Assembly: GCA_934630485.1 (NCBI GenBank)
Contig: CAKTWD010000101.1
Coordinates: forward strand, 1 to 5,388
Origin: an uncultured Eggerthellaceae bacterium
Lineage (GTDB): Bacteria; Actinomycetota; Coriobacteriia; Coriobacteriales; Eggerthellaceae
Direction: 5' to 3'
Length of the DNA: 5,388 nt
The notes below the pieces were generated by a model. It searched no databases. It saw nothing but the letters and a program-made list of their open reading frames with translations, and was not told where the DNA came from. Shown here piece by piece: positions 5,161-5,388 of the stretch (position 1 is the stretch's first letter; every line of letters starts with the position of its first letter). Position numbers and translations under genes: made by a program.

Positions 5161-5388
5161 ATGAGTGACGATAAAGACAAGATTCTAAAACTCACTACCG
5201 ATCAGATCGAATCGAAGTTCGGCAAGGGTGCCATTATGAAGCTTGGTGATGGAGGTGCAGACCTCACTGTTGAGGCAATCCCCACAGGCTCTTTGGCGCT
5301 CGATGCGGCTTTGGGCATTGGCGGCGTTCCCCGTGGCCGTATCGTTGAGATTTACGGCACTGAATCAAGCGGTAAAACAACGCTCGCA
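5161..5388 (+). CDS. recA: Recombinase RecA, N-terminal fragment (3' end outside the window)
   Basis: Only the first 76 codons are in the window and the frame is open at the edge. RecA polymerises on single-stranded DNA, drives homologous strand exchange and stimulates LexA self-cleavage. Visible hallmarks are the N-terminal helix leading into QIESKFGKGAIMKLGD, the strand IPTGSLALDAALGIGGVPRG, then GRIVEIYG and the Walker A loop GTESSGKTT (G66 to T74, with K72 and T73 as the nucleotide-binding pair). Residue numbering coincides with that of E. coli RecA at the Walker A motif, which supports the chosen start. Thr67 stands where RecA proteins usually have Pro (GPESSGKT). The gene has a strong ribosome site and its own promoter with a LexA-like operator, so it is probably transcribed separately from the upstream operon and induced by DNA damage. 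Confidence 0.97.
   Translation, partial: MSDDKDKILKLTTDQIESKFGKGAIMKLGDGGADLTVEAIPTGSLALDAALGIGGVPRGRIVEIYGTESSGKTTLA

Overview
This window looks like ordinary core chromosome from a Gram-positive-type bacterium. The most likely source is an actinobacterium of the Coriobacteriia, near the Eggerthella/Slackia/Cryptobacterium group. That placement is inference. It rests on the gene order (ftsK, a RodZ-type gene, pgsA-cinA, recA), the near-balanced base composition, the LexA-type operator in the recA promoter, and the general look of the proteins. No 16S rRNA or other decisive marker is present.

Layout. Every gene is on the + strand. Bases 2-511 are the 3' end of ftsK, encoding the end of the motor domain and the DNA-reading winged helix. 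Next is a 458-residue RodZ-like membrane protein (523-1899) with a cytoplasmic helix-turn-helix, a long charged linker, one membrane helix, an outer beta domain and an unusual poly-serine tail. YajQ (1915-2412) and RimO (2437-3792, the ribosomal protein S12 methylthiotransferase) follow. A single reading frame (3792-4970) then joins a complete phosphatidylglycerophosphate synthase (PgsA) to a CinA C-terminal (PncC-type) amidase domain. A 190-base intergenic stretch (4971-5160) holds short repeats, a weak hairpin, a promoter and a probable LexA site. It leads into the first 76 codons of recA, which runs off the window.

How the genes fit together. The gaps from ftsK to pgsA-cinA are 11, 15 and 24 bases, followed by a one-base TAATG overlap, so these five genes are probably one transcript. 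No convincing promoter was seen inside it. recA appears to have its own SOS-type promoter. The cluster resembles the order known from Bacillus (spoIIIE ... ymfM-pgsA-cinA-recA) and from other actinobacteria (ftsK-pgsA-cinA-clgR-recA), with yajQ and rimO inserted between the RodZ-type gene and pgsA. Roles span chromosome translocation, cell shape or envelope, ribosome modification, phospholipid synthesis, NAD salvage and DNA repair.

I found no phage, transposon, CRISPR array, RNA gene or clearly new system. The points most worth a second look are the PgsA-CinA fusion with no internal start codon, the poly-serine tail on the RodZ-like protein, the LexA-like site between the recA -35 and -10 elements, and a Thr in place of the usual Pro in the RecA Walker A loop.
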